64,000 nucleotides of DNA. Source: Betaproteobacteria bacterium TMED82. Lineage in GTDB: Bacteria > Pseudomonadota > Gammaproteobacteria > Burkholderiales > Burkholderiaceae_A. The position numbers and the translations under genes are program-made. The notes under the pieces were generated by a model. That model saw nothing but the letters and a program-made list of their open reading frames with translations, made no database searches and had not been told where the DNA came from. Position 1 is the stretch's first letter. Each line of letters opens with the position of its first letter. Below, in pieces: positions 53,571 through 63,543 of this stretch. Location of the stretch: assembly GCA_002170395.1 (NCBI GenBank), contig NHEJ01000004.1, forward strand, positions 1-64,000, read 5' to 3'.

Positions 53571-54071
53571 ATGAATGATATAGATAAAATTAAGGAAAAA
53601 ATAAAGTTACTGAAATGGATGTTTTTTGACGTGGACGGGGTTATGACTGACGGTTCGTTAACATATGATTCGACAGGAGAGTGTGTAAAAATTTTTTCTG
53701 TTATCGACGGCCAAGGAGTAAAAAATATTTTAAAGATAGGTATCAACGTTGGATTGATAAGTGGACGAGATAGTCCTGCTACTAGAAAACGGGCGGAAGA
53801 ACTCGGAATAAGAACCTTAATGCTTGGAGTCGAAGATAAATTCAAATCCTTCAACAAGTGGAAAAGAGAGTCACAAATAGACGAAAAAAATTGTGGGCAC
53901 ATGGGTGATGATTTACCGGATCTAAAACTACTTCAAATGGTTAATCTTGCAGTTGCCGTCCCAGACGCGGTACCGGAGGTTAAAGAGAGCGCCGATTACA
54001 TTACGGTAAAAAAGGGAGGTAAGGGGGCAGTTAGAGAATTATGTGATTTAATTACCAAATACTATGAATAA
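53571..54071 (+). CDS. kdsC: 3-deoxy-D-manno-octulosonate 8-phosphate phosphatase
   Basis: KdsC removes phosphate from Kdo 8-phosphate. This HAD enzyme of 166 residues has the nucleophile motif FFDVDGVMTDG (Asp20, Asp22), the SGRDSPATRKRAEELGI segment and the late motif GDDLPDLKLL. It lacks a large cap domain, as usual for tetrameric KdsC. It overlaps lptC by 8 bp. Confidence 0.94.
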   Translation: MNDIDKIKEKIKLLKWMFFDVDGVMTDGSLTYDSTGECVKIFSVIDGQGVKNILKIGINVGLISGRDSPATRKRAEELGIRTLMLGVEDKFKSFNKWKRESQIDEKNCGHMGDDLPDLKLLQMVNLAVAVPDAVPEVKESADYITVKKGGKGAVRELCDLITKYYE

Positions 54072-54633
54072 AGTTACCCAATCTGCTAGTGCATTACTAC
54101 CTCTTATTATTTTTTTGTTGTTAGCCGTTGCGACAGGTATTTTAAGTAGATTACTACTTATTGAGGAAGCAAAACCTAACTACGGAAATCAACCAAGAGT
54201 TAAACTGAATCAAGTTATGATCAGTCAGACTGATGTTAATGGTTTTGTTATCAGGAAAATAAAGGCAACTTCGCTGTTATATCATGATGACGGCATAATT
54301 TTTTTAGAGAACCCTTTCCTCAAAACTTTTTCGGTTACCGACGCCACCATAAATACATGGGCTGATTATGGTGAAATTAATAGAGACGAGGAGGTTGCGA
54401 CCTTAACGGGTAATGTTAGGATCCTAAAATTAGGTCCAAAAAATGGAGATGAACTAAAAATTAGAACGGATGATTTAGAGATTAGATTCGACAAAAAAAT
54501 TGCCAGCACTAAAGGAAAAGTGGAGATTTCAAATAAAATTTTTATCATCAAAGGACTTGGGATGATAATTAACCAAAAAACAGGAGAAATAAATATTTTA
54601 GAAAAGAGTTCGCTTATCAGAGGAGCAGTTTAA
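54064..54633 (+). CDS. lptC: LPS export protein LptC
   Basis: LptC is an inner-membrane bitopic protein that takes LPS from LptBFG and hands it to LptA. The 189-residue protein has one N-terminal helix (ALLPLIIFLLLAVATGILSR), then a beta-rich periplasmic domain. The sequence is divergent, and the call depends on length, topology and the kdsC-lptC-lptA-lptB order. Confidence 0.87.
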   Translation: MNKVTQSASALLPLIIFLLLAVATGILSRLLLIEEAKPNYGNQPRVKLNQVMISQTDVNGFVIRKIKATSLLYHDDGIIFLENPFLKTFSVTDATINTWADYGEINRDEEVATLTGNVRILKLGPKNGDELKIRTDDLEIRFDKKIASTKGKVEISNKIFIIKGLGMIINQKTGEINILEKSSLIRGAV

Positions 54634-54635
54634 AG

Positions 54636-55169
54636 ATGCTTACTCAAAATCTGGGTAAATTTATCTGGTTACAAAAAATTAGCTTTATCTTAGTAACAAA
54701 ACTTTTATTTTTTCATTCATATTGCCAAGCTGAAGATCTTTCTCCACTTCAGATTGATGCCAATTCGATTAAACACAATGATATAAATTTGATTACAAAA
54801 TTTGAGGGTAATGTCGTCTTGGTTAGAGGCAATTTAACGCTTAAGGGAGATTCTTTAACGCTTAAACAAACTAAAAACGGATTATCTTACGGTTTTATAG
54901 TTGGCGACCCTGCTTTTTTTAGATCAAAAAGAGAAGGTGAGGGAGAGTGGATAGAGGGAGTTGCTAAACAGCTTGACTACGATGAACGAAACTCAACTTT
55001 TTTACTTAAGGGTAATGCTCAGTTAGTAAGGCTTAAGAATGGTAAAATCAAGGATAAAGTTTCCGGCGATGAACTAAGCTACGATAGTATTTCCGAGATT
55101 TATAAAGCAAAAACTCAGCCGGGAGAAACCAGAACAAGGATGACTCTGATGCCAAGCTCGCAGGATTAG
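54636..55169 (+). CDS. lptA: LPS transport periplasmic protein LptA
   Basis: LptA forms the periplasmic bridge for LPS. The 177-residue protein has a signal peptide ending near SYCQAE and the OstA-like beta repeats with [21 protein letters not shown] in its first segment (positions 34-54), then [12 protein letters not shown] and [10 protein letters not shown]. It follows lptC by 2 bp and precedes lptB by 13 bp. Confidence 0.92.
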   Translation: MLTQNLGKFIWLQKISFILVTKLLFFHSYCQAEDLSPLQIDANSIKHNDINLITKFEGNVVLVRGNLTLKGDSLTLKQTKNGLSYGFIVGDPAFFRSKREGEGEWIEGVAKQLDYDERNSTFLLKGNAQLVRLKNGKIKDKVSGDELSYDSISEIYKAKTQPGETRTRMTLMPSSQD

Positions 55170-55182
55170 GAAGATATTATTG

Positions 55183-55932
55183 ATGTTGCAATTCAATAAG
55201 TTGGAAGCAAAAAACTTAAAAAAAAATTATAAAAGTATCAAGATCATAAAAAATGTATCTTTGCAGGTAAAAAGCGGCGAAGTTGTGGGCCTTTTGGGTC
55301 CAAATGGAGCGGGTAAGACAACTTGTTTCTACATGTTGTTAGGGTTGATTTCTCCAGATGAGGGTAATATTTTTCTGAATGAATCCAAGATTACCGAAGA
55401 TCCTATTCACGTACGATCAAAAAAAGGTTTATCATACCTGCCACAAGAGGCCTCTATATTTAGAAAGTTGAGCGTAAGCGATAACATCGAGGCAGTTCTG
55501 CAGTTACAAAAAAATGAATCTGGATTAAATTTTAGTAAGAAAGAAGTAGTGGCTAAACGCGACTCGCTTATGGAAGAGATGCAAATTATGCGTATCAGAA
55601 ATAGCTTTGGATATACACTTTCCGGGGGAGAAAGAAGACGTGTAGAGATCGCTAGAGCAATGGCTTCTAGCCCTAAGTTTCTTCTTCTTGATGAACCTTT
55701 TGCCGGGGTTGATCCAATAGCGGTAATAGAAATTCAACGTGTCATTAGATTCCTAAAATCGAAGCGCGTTGGAGTACTTATTACTGATCATAATGTCAGA
55801 GAAACATTAGGAATCTGTGATAAGGCTACAATTATAAATGATGGCTTAGTTCTTAGTGATGGCAACCCAAGTGAAATTATTAAGAATTCAGAAGTTAAAA
55901 AGTCTTATTTAGGGGAGCACTTTAGGTTATAG
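55183..55932 (+). CDS. lptB: LPS export ABC transporter ATP-binding protein LptB
   Basis: LptB powers LPS extraction with LptFG. The 249-residue ATPase has Walker A GPNGAGKT (39-46), the signature [16 protein letters not shown] and Walker [17 protein letters not shown], with the LptB-typical [18 protein letters not shown] upstream supports the ATG at 55183; a TTG 3 bp before is possible. The link to rpoN downstream is conserved in proteobacteria. Confidence 0.96.
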   Translation: MLQFNKLEAKNLKKNYKSIKIIKNVSLQVKSGEVVGLLGPNGAGKTTCFYMLLGLISPDEGNIFLNESKITEDPIHVRSKKGLSYLPQEASIFRKLSVSDNIEAVLQLQKNESGLNFSKKEVVAKRDSLMEEMQIMRIRNSFGYTLSGGERRRVEIARAMASSPKFLLLDEPFAGVDPIAVIEIQRVIRFLKSKRVGVLITDHNVRETLGICDKATIINDGLVLSDGNPSEIIKNSEVKKSYLGEHFRL

Positions 55933-55942
55933 TTAAAAAAGA

Positions 55943-57400
55943 ATGAAACAGAGTCTAGGTTTAAAAACTAGCCAACAGTTGGCTCTCACACCTCAATTGC
56001 AACAAGCAATAAAGTTGTTGCAAATGTCGACCGTAGAATTGAAAGAAGAACTTGAGCAGGCAGTTTCTGACAATCCTCTCCTAGAGATGGAGGAGAGCCC
56101 TGATAGCGGCCTCGGTAAAGAGTCAAAAGAAACCGTTTCAGATGAATCTCTACCAACCGAGACCTCAGATCAGAAGAGTAGTAGTGGTCAACTTGAAGAT
56201 ACAAGAATCAATGAATGGTCCTCTATAAAGCCTAACAAAGGGAAAATTGGAACAGACGAACAAAATGAGAGTAGGGATACCCTAGGAGAGAGTCCAATCT
56301 CACTAACTCAACACCTTCAAGGGCAGCTATCTTTAATGACCCTTTCTAATAAAGAAAGAGCATGGGTAGAAATCTTGATAAGAGAATTAGATTCTGATGG
56401 ATATCTTAGAGAGGAATTAAAGGAGTTAGAGCGACCATTCGCAAAAGCTTTTGAGGAAGCTTACTCTGAGCGATTATCGAATGACGAATTATCAATTGGT
56501 TTGAAACTGCTGCAGAGTTTTGATCCTGTGGGTGTTGGGGCAAGAAATTTATCTGAATGTCTCAAGCTGCAGCTTCTAGCAAAAAAAAATGGGTACGAAA
56601 CCGAAGTTTACACAGCTGCAGTTTGTATAGTTGAGAATCATCTCAATCTGTTAGCACAACATAATATTTCGGGTCTAGTTAAAGCTACTGGTTTTTCCAA
56701 AGATATAGTGCATGCAGCAGAAATAGGAATACGGCAATTAAACCCCAAACCGGGTAGTTTTTTTAAGGAGGATGTATCTATAACGGTAATACCTGACACA
56801 GTAGCATTTAGAAAAGAAGATGGAAGATGGTCAGTCAAACTGAACGAAGCCGCAATGCCAAAACTCAAGCTTCACCAAGATTATGCGACAGTCTTGAAAA
56901 ATGATTCCGGGGCGAAGGGGGCTTTGGGACAACAACTGCAAGAGGCTAGATGGATGCTTAAAAACATCCAGCAACGTTTCGAAACTATTTTGAAAGTTTC
57001 TCAGACTATTGTCGAAGTGCAACAAGATTTTTTCGACGATGGGCCTAGGGCGATGAGACCTTTGGTTTTACGAGATATAGCAATACGATGTGACCTGCAT
57101 GAATCAACTGTTTCTAGAGTCACAAATCAAAAATATATTCTGACTCCGATGGGTTGCTTCGAATTAAAATATTTTTTTGGAAGTCACGTTACAACGGAGG
57201 ACGGAGGCGTTGCTTCGGGAACTGCGATAAAGGAACAAATAAAAGAATGGATTCAAAAAGAGAATCCTGAAAAACCTTTCTCCGATCAAAGTTTGTCAGA
57301 TAGGTTTGGGGATGGTGGAGTAGTAATTGCGAGAAGAACCGTCGCAAAATATCGGGAAGCACTTAAAATACCTAGTGCTAGTATTCGTAAACGTAGATAA
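55943..57400 (+). CDS. rpoN: RNA polymerase sigma-54 factor
   Basis: Sigma-54 directs transcription from -24/-12 promoters with enhancer-binding proteins. Region I (Gln-rich, QQLALTPQLQQAIKLLQMS), an acidic region II, the core-binding region and a C-terminal DNA-binding part with the RpoN box ARRTVAKYRE (463-472) are all present in 485 residues. It precedes hpf and ptsN, the usual rpoN companions. Confidence 0.96.
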   Translation: MKQSLGLKTSQQLALTPQLQQAIKLLQMSTVELKEELEQAVSDNPLLEMEESPDSGLGKESKETVSDESLPTETSDQKSSSGQLEDTRINEWSSIKPNKGKIGTDEQNESRDTLGESPISLTQHLQGQLSLMTLSNKERAWVEILIRELDSDGYLREELKELERPFAKAFEEAYSERLSNDELSIGLKLLQSFDPVGVGARNLSECLKLQLLAKKNGYETEVYTAAVCIVENHLNLLAQHNISGLVKATGFSKDIVHAAEIGIRQLNPKPGSFFKEDVSITVIPDTVAFRKEDGRWSVKLNEAAMPKLKLHQDYATVLKNDSGAKGALGQQLQEARWMLKNIQQRFETILKVSQTIVEVQQDFFDDGPRAMRPLVLRDIAIRCDLHESTVSRVTNQKYILTPMGCFELKYFFGSHVTTEDGGVASGTAIKEQIKEWIQKENPEKPFSDQSLSDRFGDGGVVIARRTVAKYREALKIPSASIRKRR

Positions 57401-57413
57401 GGAGTAATCGATA

Positions 57414-57725
57414 ATGAACCTCAATATCACTGGACATCAACTTTCTATTACCAAGTCTCTCAAAGACTACATTAACCAAAGATTTTTAAAGATACAGCGG
57501 CACTTTTGTAATAACTTAGATGTTCACATGGTACTAGAAGTAAAAAAACTTGTTAATAAAGTTGAGATCACCACTAGATTACCAGGGAAGGATCTTCATG
57601 TAGAAGTTGAAGATAGCAATATGTACACTGCAATCGACCTTTTAGCTCAAAAAGTTGATAGGCAAATAATAAAATACAAGGAAATACATGCAACCGACAT
57701 GCACTCTGCGAAACTTCTGGGGTAG
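57414..57725 (+). CDS. hpf: Ribosome hibernation promoting factor, short form
   Basis: HPF helps ribosomes dimerise and rest in stationary phase. The 103-residue protein is the short form, starting with NLNITGHQLSITKSLKDYI and containing the segment DLHVEVEDSNMYTAIDLLAQKVDRQI split over residues 61-86. AAGGAG ahead of the ATG is a strong ribosome site. It lies between rpoN and ptsN as in most proteobacteria. Confidence 0.93.
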   Translation: MNLNITGHQLSITKSLKDYINQRFLKIQRHFCNNLDVHMVLEVKKLVNKVEITTRLPGKDLHVEVEDSNMYTAIDLLAQKVDRQIIKYKEIHATDMHSAKLLG

Positions 57726-57779
57726 TAAATTAAAACGCATTTTATTGCAATGCGACAAATATAGTGAAACAATCGAACA

Positions 57780-58253
57780 ATGAACAGGTTATCGCAAATC
57801 CTTGAAGAAACATCGGTCAAAGTTGGGATTAAGGCTAGCAGCAAAAAAAGAGTGTTTGAACAAGCGAGCCTTTTGTTTGAGTCAAAGTGCGGCGTTGCTC
57901 GAGATAAAGTATTTAATTCGCTATTTTCAAGAGAAAAACTCGGTTCAACCGGCTTAGGTAACGAAATTGCTATTCCCCACGGGCGTATCAACGACATAGA
58001 TCAAGCATTCTCTGTGGTAATGTCTTTAGCGGAGCCAGTAGCTTTTGACGCAAACGATGAGAAACCTGTTTTATTACTTGTTTTTCTCCTAGTCCCAATA
58101 AATGCAGAACAATCTCACTTAGATATTCTATCTGATGTTGCTGAAATGCTCTCAGATGTTACCTTTGTGTCAGGGCTCAAGAAATCAGAAGATGCAAAAT
58201 CTTTATATCAGAAGTTAAGAAACTGGACCTCAGTTGACACTAAAATTTATTAA
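57780..58253 (+). CDS. ptsN: PTS IIA-like nitrogen regulatory protein PtsN
   Basis: PtsN (EIIA-Ntr) is a phosphocarrier of the nitrogen-related PTS that regulates rather than transports. The phospho-acceptor His67 lies in LGNEIAIPHGRI. The 157-residue domain matches the EIIA-Ntr length. It is followed by hprK and rapZ, a PTS-linked set; EI-Ntr and NPr are not in the window. Confidence 0.94.
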   Translation: MNRLSQILEETSVKVGIKASSKKRVFEQASLLFESKCGVARDKVFNSLFSREKLGSTGLGNEIAIPHGRINDIDQAFSVVMSLAEPVAFDANDEKPVLLLVFLLVPINAEQSHLDILSDVAEMLSDVTFVSGLKKSEDAKSLYQKLRNWTSVDTKIY

Positions 58254-58273
58254 CTAAGTTTTTTTATTAAAAA

Positions 58274-59215
58274 ATGTTAGACATAAAGGAGTTTTTTAAA
58301 AATTGTAAAGATCTTCTTGAAATCAAGTGGCTATTAAATGAAAAAACATGTAACTCGAAAATTGCCGTCTCTTCCAGAGAGAGTGCTGATCTTATTGGCC
58401 ATCTAAATTTAATTCACCCATATCGAATTCAAGTATTTGGCAAGCAAGAGGTGGAATACTTCGGGGGTTTAGAGAAAAGTCGACGAAACTACCTTTTGGG
58501 AGAACTTTTTTCAGCACTGCCGCCAGCTATCCTGATCGCTGAAAACCAACCCCCACCGCAGGAGATACTAGAGGCTTGTAAAGAAAAAAATGTTCCACTT
58601 CTGACTACAAAAAATATGGCAGCAGTGGCAATAGAACTTCTGAGAGTGCAAATTAGTAAAAAACTTGCTCCTCGGGAAAGTCGGCATGGGGTATTTATGG
58701 ATGTCCTGGGTATAGGAGTTTTAATTTCTGGTGAGTCTGGATTAGGAAAAAGTGAATTAGGGTTAGAATTGCTAACTCGCGGTCACGGTTTAGTTGCAGA
58801 CGATGTTGTTGATCTTGTTAGGATACCCGGAAATGTTGTAGAGGGTAGAGCTCCTGACCTATTAAGAAATCTTATTGAAGTAAGAGGTCTGGGATTATTG
58901 GATATAAAAACCATTTTTGGTGAAACAAGCGTTCGGAGAAAATTACGGCTCAGAATTATTGTGCAATTAGTAAAGAGATCTGTCATAAATGAGTATGATC
59001 GTTTGCCGCTAGAGGCTCTCTATGAGGATATTTTAGGACTCAAAATAAAAAAAGTAGTAATTCCGGTTAGTGCTGGAAGGAATTTGGCTGTCCTAGTTGA
59101 AGCTGCAGTGAGAAATACAGTCCTTCAACTGAGAGGCATTGATACGATGAAAGAATTTATGATCAGGCAAAAGAAAGCAATGGATCACTCCATAACCGAT
59201 GAGAAGAAAGCATGA
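58274..59215 (+). CDS. hprK: HPr kinase/phosphorylase
   Basis: HprK adds and removes phosphate on a serine of HPr. The 313-residue protein has an N-terminal domain and a C-terminal kinase domain with P-loop GESGLGKS (153-160) and the HprK signature LIEVRGLGLLDIKTIFG near residue 200. It ends in ATGA overlap with rapZ. In bacteria without sugar PTS it is thought to act on regulatory HPr. Confidence 0.95.
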   Translation: MLDIKEFFKNCKDLLEIKWLLNEKTCNSKIAVSSRESADLIGHLNLIHPYRIQVFGKQEVEYFGGLEKSRRNYLLGELFSALPPAILIAENQPPPQEILEACKEKNVPLLTTKNMAAVAIELLRVQISKKLAPRESRHGVFMDVLGIGVLISGESGLGKSELGLELLTRGHGLVADDVVDLVRIPGNVVEGRAPDLLRNLIEVRGLGLLDIKTIFGETSVRRKLRLRIIVQLVKRSVINEYDRLPLEALYEDILGLKIKKVVIPVSAGRNLAVLVEAAVRNTVLQLRGIDTMKEFMIRQKKAMDHSITDEKKA

Positions 59216-60093
59216 TAGGAAGTAATATTTTTATTGTTTCTGGTATGTCTGGCTCGGGTAAATCTCTCGCATTGAATGTCCTTGAAGATACAGGCTTCTT
59301 CTGTATTGACAATTTGCCAATCTCTCTTGTTCCATCTTCTATAAACAAACTTTTTGAAAAAAAAGTAAAAAAAATTGCTATTTCAGTTGATGCCAGAGAC
59401 TTTGAGAGCATATCATTTTTCTGTCCAACAATAAAAGAACTTAAAAAGACTTATAGAAATATAACGGTCATTTTTTTAACAGCCAGTAATAAATACCTCC
59501 TACAAAGGTACTCCGAGACTAGAAGACGGCATCCATTCAGTTTTCAAACCAAGACTTTTTCTGAAGATCAAATGGCACCCACTTTGGAGGAATGTGTAAA
59601 GTCGGAAAGAGAGTTGCTTTTTGAGGTACAGAACGTCAGTATTTCCATTGATACTGGAGGTTTTAAACCCTCCGACTTGAAGCAGTGTATTCGAAAACTT
59701 GTCACTGCGGATAGCAGCCATAGTCTCCTCGTTTTGCAATCATTTGCATACAAAAATGGTGTGCCTCAAGATTCTGATTTGGTGTTTGATGCAAGATGCT
59801 TGCCGAATCCTTTTTATCATGAAGAATTACGGGAGTTAACTGGTAAAGATAAAAAAGTAATGAACTTTCTAACAGAAAAAAAAATTGTGCAAGAATTTGT
59901 TGCTGAAATTAACCGTTATTTGGAATTTTGGTTACCACAGTTTTTAAACACAGAGAGATCTTATTTTACGGTGTCAGTTGGTTGCACGGGAGGTAGGCAT
60001 AGGTCCGTATACTGTATTGAAGCCCTATCAAAACTCCTCCGTAAGGACTCAGCTGTAGCAATTCGACATAGGAATCTTTTAAGCGATCAATGA
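59212..60093 (+). CDS. rapZ: RNase adapter protein RapZ
   Basis: RapZ is a nucleotide-binding adapter; in E. coli it brings GlmZ sRNA to RNase E to control GlmS. The P-loop GMSGSGKS (11-18), DARCLPNPF and the C-terminal VGCTGGRHRSV are family marks; length is 293 residues. Whether glmZ-type sRNAs exist in betaproteobacteria is unclear, so the target here is open. It overlaps the convergent mutY by 7 bp. Confidence 0.92.
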   Translation: MIGSNIFIVSGMSGSGKSLALNVLEDTGFFCIDNLPISLVPSSINKLFEKKVKKIAISVDARDFESISFFCPTIKELKKTYRNITVIFLTASNKYLLQRYSETRRRHPFSFQTKTFSEDQMAPTLEECVKSERELLFEVQNVSISIDTGGFKPSDLKQCIRKLVTADSSHSLLVLQSFAYKNGVPQDSDLVFDARCLPNPFYHEELRELTGKDKKVMNFLTEKKIVQEFVAEINRYLEFWLPQFLNTERSYFTVSVGCTGGRHRSVYCIEALSKLLRKDSAVAIRHRNLLSDQ

Positions 60094-61124
60094 AGTAATT
60101 TAAATTCCTTGAGCACCTCTTTCAATAAATTAGGAACTGGGATTGAGTCCAGACTTTTTAAATTAAATGATTTCGTTTTTACCGAATCAAACGAGGAAAT
60201 TTCTTTTACTAACCATATATCCAATAGCAGTATTGAATTTGATATAGGAAATTCTTTACTGCAAAGAAAAGACGCACCTTTGGGTAAATCAATTTCTTCT
60301 TGATATCTTTTTGGGGTCCATAGCCCCCCCCATAGCGTTCCCGTCCTCTGATATTCAAGTATGATCATATCTCCACTAAATTCGATAGCCCAGATAAATT
60401 TAATTTTTTTCCAAACTTTGGATTTTCTAAATTTAACCTTTGCTACCTTTTGTTGTTGAAATGCATCACAGTCAGACGAAACCGGGCATTTTGAGCATAA
60501 TGGCTTTTCTTTTCTACATATAAGAGCGCCAATATCCATTATGAATTGACTATACCTTGGAATTAAATTCGGATCATGCGGCATTATTATCTGGGCATAT
60601 CGAAATAATTTCGCTCGGGATCGCACGTCCGACATAGGATTTACAATTAGTGAATGTCTCGATAAAACTCGAACTACATTTATATCTAAAATTGGAATTC
60701 TTTCAGAGCTGGTAAATGCTGATATTGCTGCAGCCGTTGAATAACCAATACCAGGTAATTTAACCCAATCAGCGGCTTTTTTTGGAAACTTAAAATTCTT
60801 TTGTGCACAAAGTATTTTTGATGCCTCATGTAAGTTAATTGCTCTTCGATAAAATCCTAGCCCAGACCAAGCAAGCACAACACTTTCCTGCTTACTACTT
60901 GCCAGCGAAAACACATCTGGAAATAAATTAATAAAAGGGTCAAATCGTTTAAGAACAGTACTAAGCAGGGTTTGTTGCAACATTATTTCTGATATCCAAA
61001 CTTTATAAATATCGAAATCAGAATTATCAGCTGGTTGCCAAGGTAAGCCGAGCCTACCTTGCTTTTCTCCCCAAATTAAAACCCTATTTGAAAATGCCGG
61101 TTTCACACTCATTTGTTCTGACAT
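60087..61124 (-). CDS. mutY: A/G-specific adenine glycosylase
   Basis: MutY removes adenine mispaired with 8-oxoguanine. The 345-residue enzyme has catalytic Glu46 in WISEIMLQQT, the helix-hairpin-helix KLPGIGYSTAAAI, Asp148 in LDINVVRVLSR, and an iron-sulfur cluster loop with Cys203, 210, 213 and 219. A NUDIX-like C-terminal domain follows (from about 235, LWGGLWTPKR). It overlaps mutM by 16 bp, making a two-gene 8-oxoguanine repair unit. Confidence 0.95.
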   Translation of the reverse strand: MSEQMSVKPAFSNRVLIWGEKQGRLGLPWQPADNSDFDIYKVWISEIMLQQTLLSTVLKRFDPFINLFPDVFSLASSKQESVVLAWSGLGFYRRAINLHEASKILCAQKNFKFPKKAADWVKLPGIGYSTAAAISAFTSSERIPILDINVVRVLSRHSLIVNPMSDVRSRAKLFRYAQIIMPHDPNLIPRYSQFIMDIGALICRKEKPLCSKCPVSSDCDAFQQQKVAKVKFRKSKVWKKIKFIWAIEFSGDMIILEYQRTGTLWGGLWTPKRYQEEIDLPKGASFLCSKEFPISNSILLLDIWLVKEISSFDSVKTKSFNLKSLDSIPVPNLLKEVLKEFKLLH

Positions 61125-61954
61125 TTTAAACAGAAAACAGTCCTCCTCTGGTTTTGACGAACGGAGGATAGAGTGTATTTACAAATTAAGCATTTTTTTT
61201 CAACACGCCCATAAATTAAATGAGCTCTAGTATAACGGCCCTCTTCCCCATTCGCATCAGAAAAATCATTTATAGTGCTACCTCCTAATTTTATTGCTTC
61301 TGCTAAAACGTATTTAATGGCTGCTACTAGCCTTGAACATCTTGTTAATCCTAATGAGGAAGAAACAGTTTTAGGGTGTATCCCCGCCCTAAACAAAGAT
61401 TCAGTTGCATATATATTTCCAATCCCGCCAATTTTTTTACCGTCCATTAAAAGAGCTTTTATGGACCTATCAGTGCTCTTCGCCAAAATATACATTTTTT
61501 CTTCCGAAAAACGATTATCCAGTGGCTCTATACCAAACTCAATTACTTCGCTATATTTGTCAGTCAAAGGTTTAAAGCTTTTTGAGACCAGTTTTAATCC
61601 TCCAAACCGCCTCGGATCCTGAAAATAAAGATCAAAAAGTTCAAAAGAGATGCATACGTGAATGTGTTTCAGCTTAGGCGAAAAAATTTTTTCTTTTGTA
61701 GTCCGCGAGTACATTAATAGTCTACCACTCATACCAAAGTGTATAAGCAATAAAAATTCTTCGAATTCAAAAACTAAATACTTGGCCTTTCTGAAAACAT
61801 TAAGGATTGTCCTCCCGGTAACGTACTCTTTTTCAGAGGCCGTCAATTGGGAACGCATCTTAAAACCACTGGTCCAAATAGTCTCAATGCGCTGATTTTT
61901 AGCATGAGGCTCAATAATATTTTTTATTACTTCAACCTCTGGCAATTCTGGCAT
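61109..61954 (-). CDS. mutM: Formamidopyrimidine-DNA glycosylase
   Basis: MutM excises 8-oxoguanine opposite cytosine. The invariant start MPELPEVEVI supplies the catalytic N-terminal proline (after Met removal) and Glu. Other parts are FGMSGRLL, LYFQDPRRFGG, GIGNIYATESLFRAGIHP and a C-terminal zinc finger with CLIC and CLKC. Length is 281 residues. It leads the leftward mutM-mutY pair and is divergent from the TPR gene by 44 bp. Confidence 0.96.
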   Translation of the reverse strand: MPELPEVEVIKNIIEPHAKNQRIETIWTSGFKMRSQLTASEKEYVTGRTILNVFRKAKYLVFEFEEFLLLIHFGMSGRLLMYSRTTKEKIFSPKLKHIHVCISFELFDLYFQDPRRFGGLKLVSKSFKPLTDKYSEVIEFGIEPLDNRFSEEKMYILAKSTDRSIKALLMDGKKIGGIGNIYATESLFRAGIHPKTVSSSLGLTRCSRLVAAIKYVLAEAIKLGGSTINDFSDANGEEGRYTRAHLIYGRVEKKCLICKYTLSSVRQNQRRTVFCLKCQNK

Positions 61955-61998
61955 AAAATCTAGCTTGTTACCTTATTTAATAAACAAATCCATTAGAA

Positions 61999-62976
61999 AT
62001 GAAAATAATTAAACACTATATAGTTTCGTTCTCACTAATACTTTTTGCACAAATCACAGAGGCTCAGAGCCAAAATGTAAGTGTAGCACCCGAACTGATT
62101 TTCCAAATATTAGCCAGCGAGCTATCAATTCTCGAGGGAAATCTTCCTATTGCAGCTGCCACATATCTTAATATAGCAGAAAAGACCGAAGACGCTATGG
62201 CCGCCAAAAGAGCTACTGAGCTTGCTATGATGATAGGTGATCACAGAGCGGCTTTGAAATCTGCGCAACTTTGGCAAAAAAATGACAAGTTTAGCCCGGA
62301 AGCCTCTGAAACCGTTAATGCACTGTATTTAGTGCTGGGAAAAAACGAAAAATTGGTTACTTCAATGCTAAAACAAAGAAATTTAGCTGAGCAGAATGAC
62401 GATTTAGACAACTTTTATCTCAAACTTAACGGTTTGGTTAACAGAGCTCAGGAGCCGTCAGATGCACTTAAAATTTTTGAGGAAGTTTCCAAAAACGATC
62501 AACTGCTTCCTACCGTTCTTTATGCTAGAGCAATGTTGAATTTCAGAGTTGGCAAACCTCTAGAGATGGAAAATATTTTGCGAACTTTGATAGACATTAA
62601 ACCTGACCATGCACAAGCACTTAATGCTTTGGGATATAGCATGGCAGATAGAAATGTTAACTTAGAGGAGGCACTTAGGTTGATTAAAGCTGCCATAGTT
62701 TTTTTGCCTGGAGATCCACACATCATAGACAGTATGGGCTGGGTTTATTATAAACTGGGAAAATTAGAAAAGGCGGAAGAGTGGCTTGCCCAAGCTTATT
62801 CCAGTCAACCAGATGCTGAAATTTCTGCGCATTATGGAGAAGTTCTTTGGAATTTATCATCTAAAGATGAAGCGATTAATGTTTGGAAACAAGGCTTCAA
62901 AAATAATCCAGAGAGTGAAATCTTACGGGAAACCTTAGGACGTTTGAAAGTGCCAATCGAGCAATTACTAGACTAA
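61999..62976 (+). CDS. TPR-repeat periplasmic or outer-membrane-associated protein
   Basis: The 325-residue protein has a signal peptide (IIKHYIVSFSLILFAQITEAQ) and a series of tetratricopeptide repeats, clearest as ALNALGYSMADRNVNLEEALRLI (about 211-233) and IIDSMGWVYYKLGKLEKAEEWL (about 244-265). Proteins like this sit before lolB in many betaproteobacteria. The TPR array suggests protein-protein binding; no enzyme motif is present and no specific function can be given. Confidence 0.8.
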   Translation: MKIIKHYIVSFSLILFAQITEAQSQNVSVAPELIFQILASELSILEGNLPIAAATYLNIAEKTEDAMAAKRATELAMMIGDHRAALKSAQLWQKNDKFSPEASETVNALYLVLGKNEKLVTSMLKQRNLAEQNDDLDNFYLKLNGLVNRAQEPSDALKIFEEVSKNDQLLPTVLYARAMLNFRVGKPLEMENILRTLIDIKPDHAQALNALGYSMADRNVNLEEALRLIKAAIVFLPGDPHIIDSMGWVYYKLGKLEKAEEWLAQAYSSQPDAEISAHYGEVLWNLSSKDEAINVWKQGFKNNPESEILRETLGRLKVPIEQLLD

Positions 62977-63014
62977 AGATTTCGAGTTTTAAAGTACCTC
63001 TTTTACAAAACTTA

Positions 63015-63521
63015 ATGCGTATTTTAATTTTTATATCTTTGATTTTTTTGAGCGCGTGCGCTATTTTACCTCCAAACGTAGTTAACTCTGATCAGCTGCA
63101 AGGGAAGTTTTCTATAATAGTTTATAAATCAACAAAAATGGCCTCGCAAGGTTTATTTACATGGGAGGAAACCGAAAATAATAAAGAAAGAAGTCAAAAA
63201 CTTTATTTGATGAATCCTTGGGGCACAAAAAAATTATCAATTACTAGAAAAAGCTCTTTCACGCAAAGTAATATGCGGTGGGAGTTTTTTGATGAATATA
63301 ATAAAAAATTAGAACTTGTTGAAATCAAGAGATTACTGAGGACACAGTTATTTCATGATGACAATTTAAATAATTATTACAATATTCTCGAAAAGGTTTA
63401 TGATAGTTTGAAGGAATTAAAGCTCAATCAACTTAATTCCAACTCTATAAACTACGGTCAGTTCGAGCTGATTGAAAAAATAAATTCAGGAAAAGTGAAA
63501 ATAAAATTTAAAGTAAATTAA
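63015..63521 (+). CDS. lolB: LolB-like outer-membrane lipoprotein
   Basis: The 168-residue protein has a lipoprotein signal ending FLSACA, then a region with QLQGKFSIIVYKSTKMASQG and YLMNPWGTKKLSI like the opening beta strands of LolB, which inserts lipoproteins into the outer membrane. The chain is shorter than the usual 190-200 residues and poorly conserved, so the call leans on its place between the TPR gene and ispE, as in other betaproteobacteria. Confidence 0.65.
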   Translation: MRILIFISLIFLSACAILPPNVVNSDQLQGKFSIIVYKSTKMASQGLFTWEETENNKERSQKLYLMNPWGTKKLSITRKSSFTQSNMRWEFFDEYNKKLELVEIKRLLRTQLFHDDNLNNYYNILEKVYDSLKELKLNQLNSNSINYGQFELIEKINSGKVKIKFKVN

Positions 63522-63543
63522 TATTTATATTTACAGGTTTATC

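Noticed and set aside
57642-57780. Separate small gene or RNA between hpf and ptsN
   Set aside because: The 54-bp gap is too short, and the minus-strand ORF there is a shadow of ptsN and hpf.
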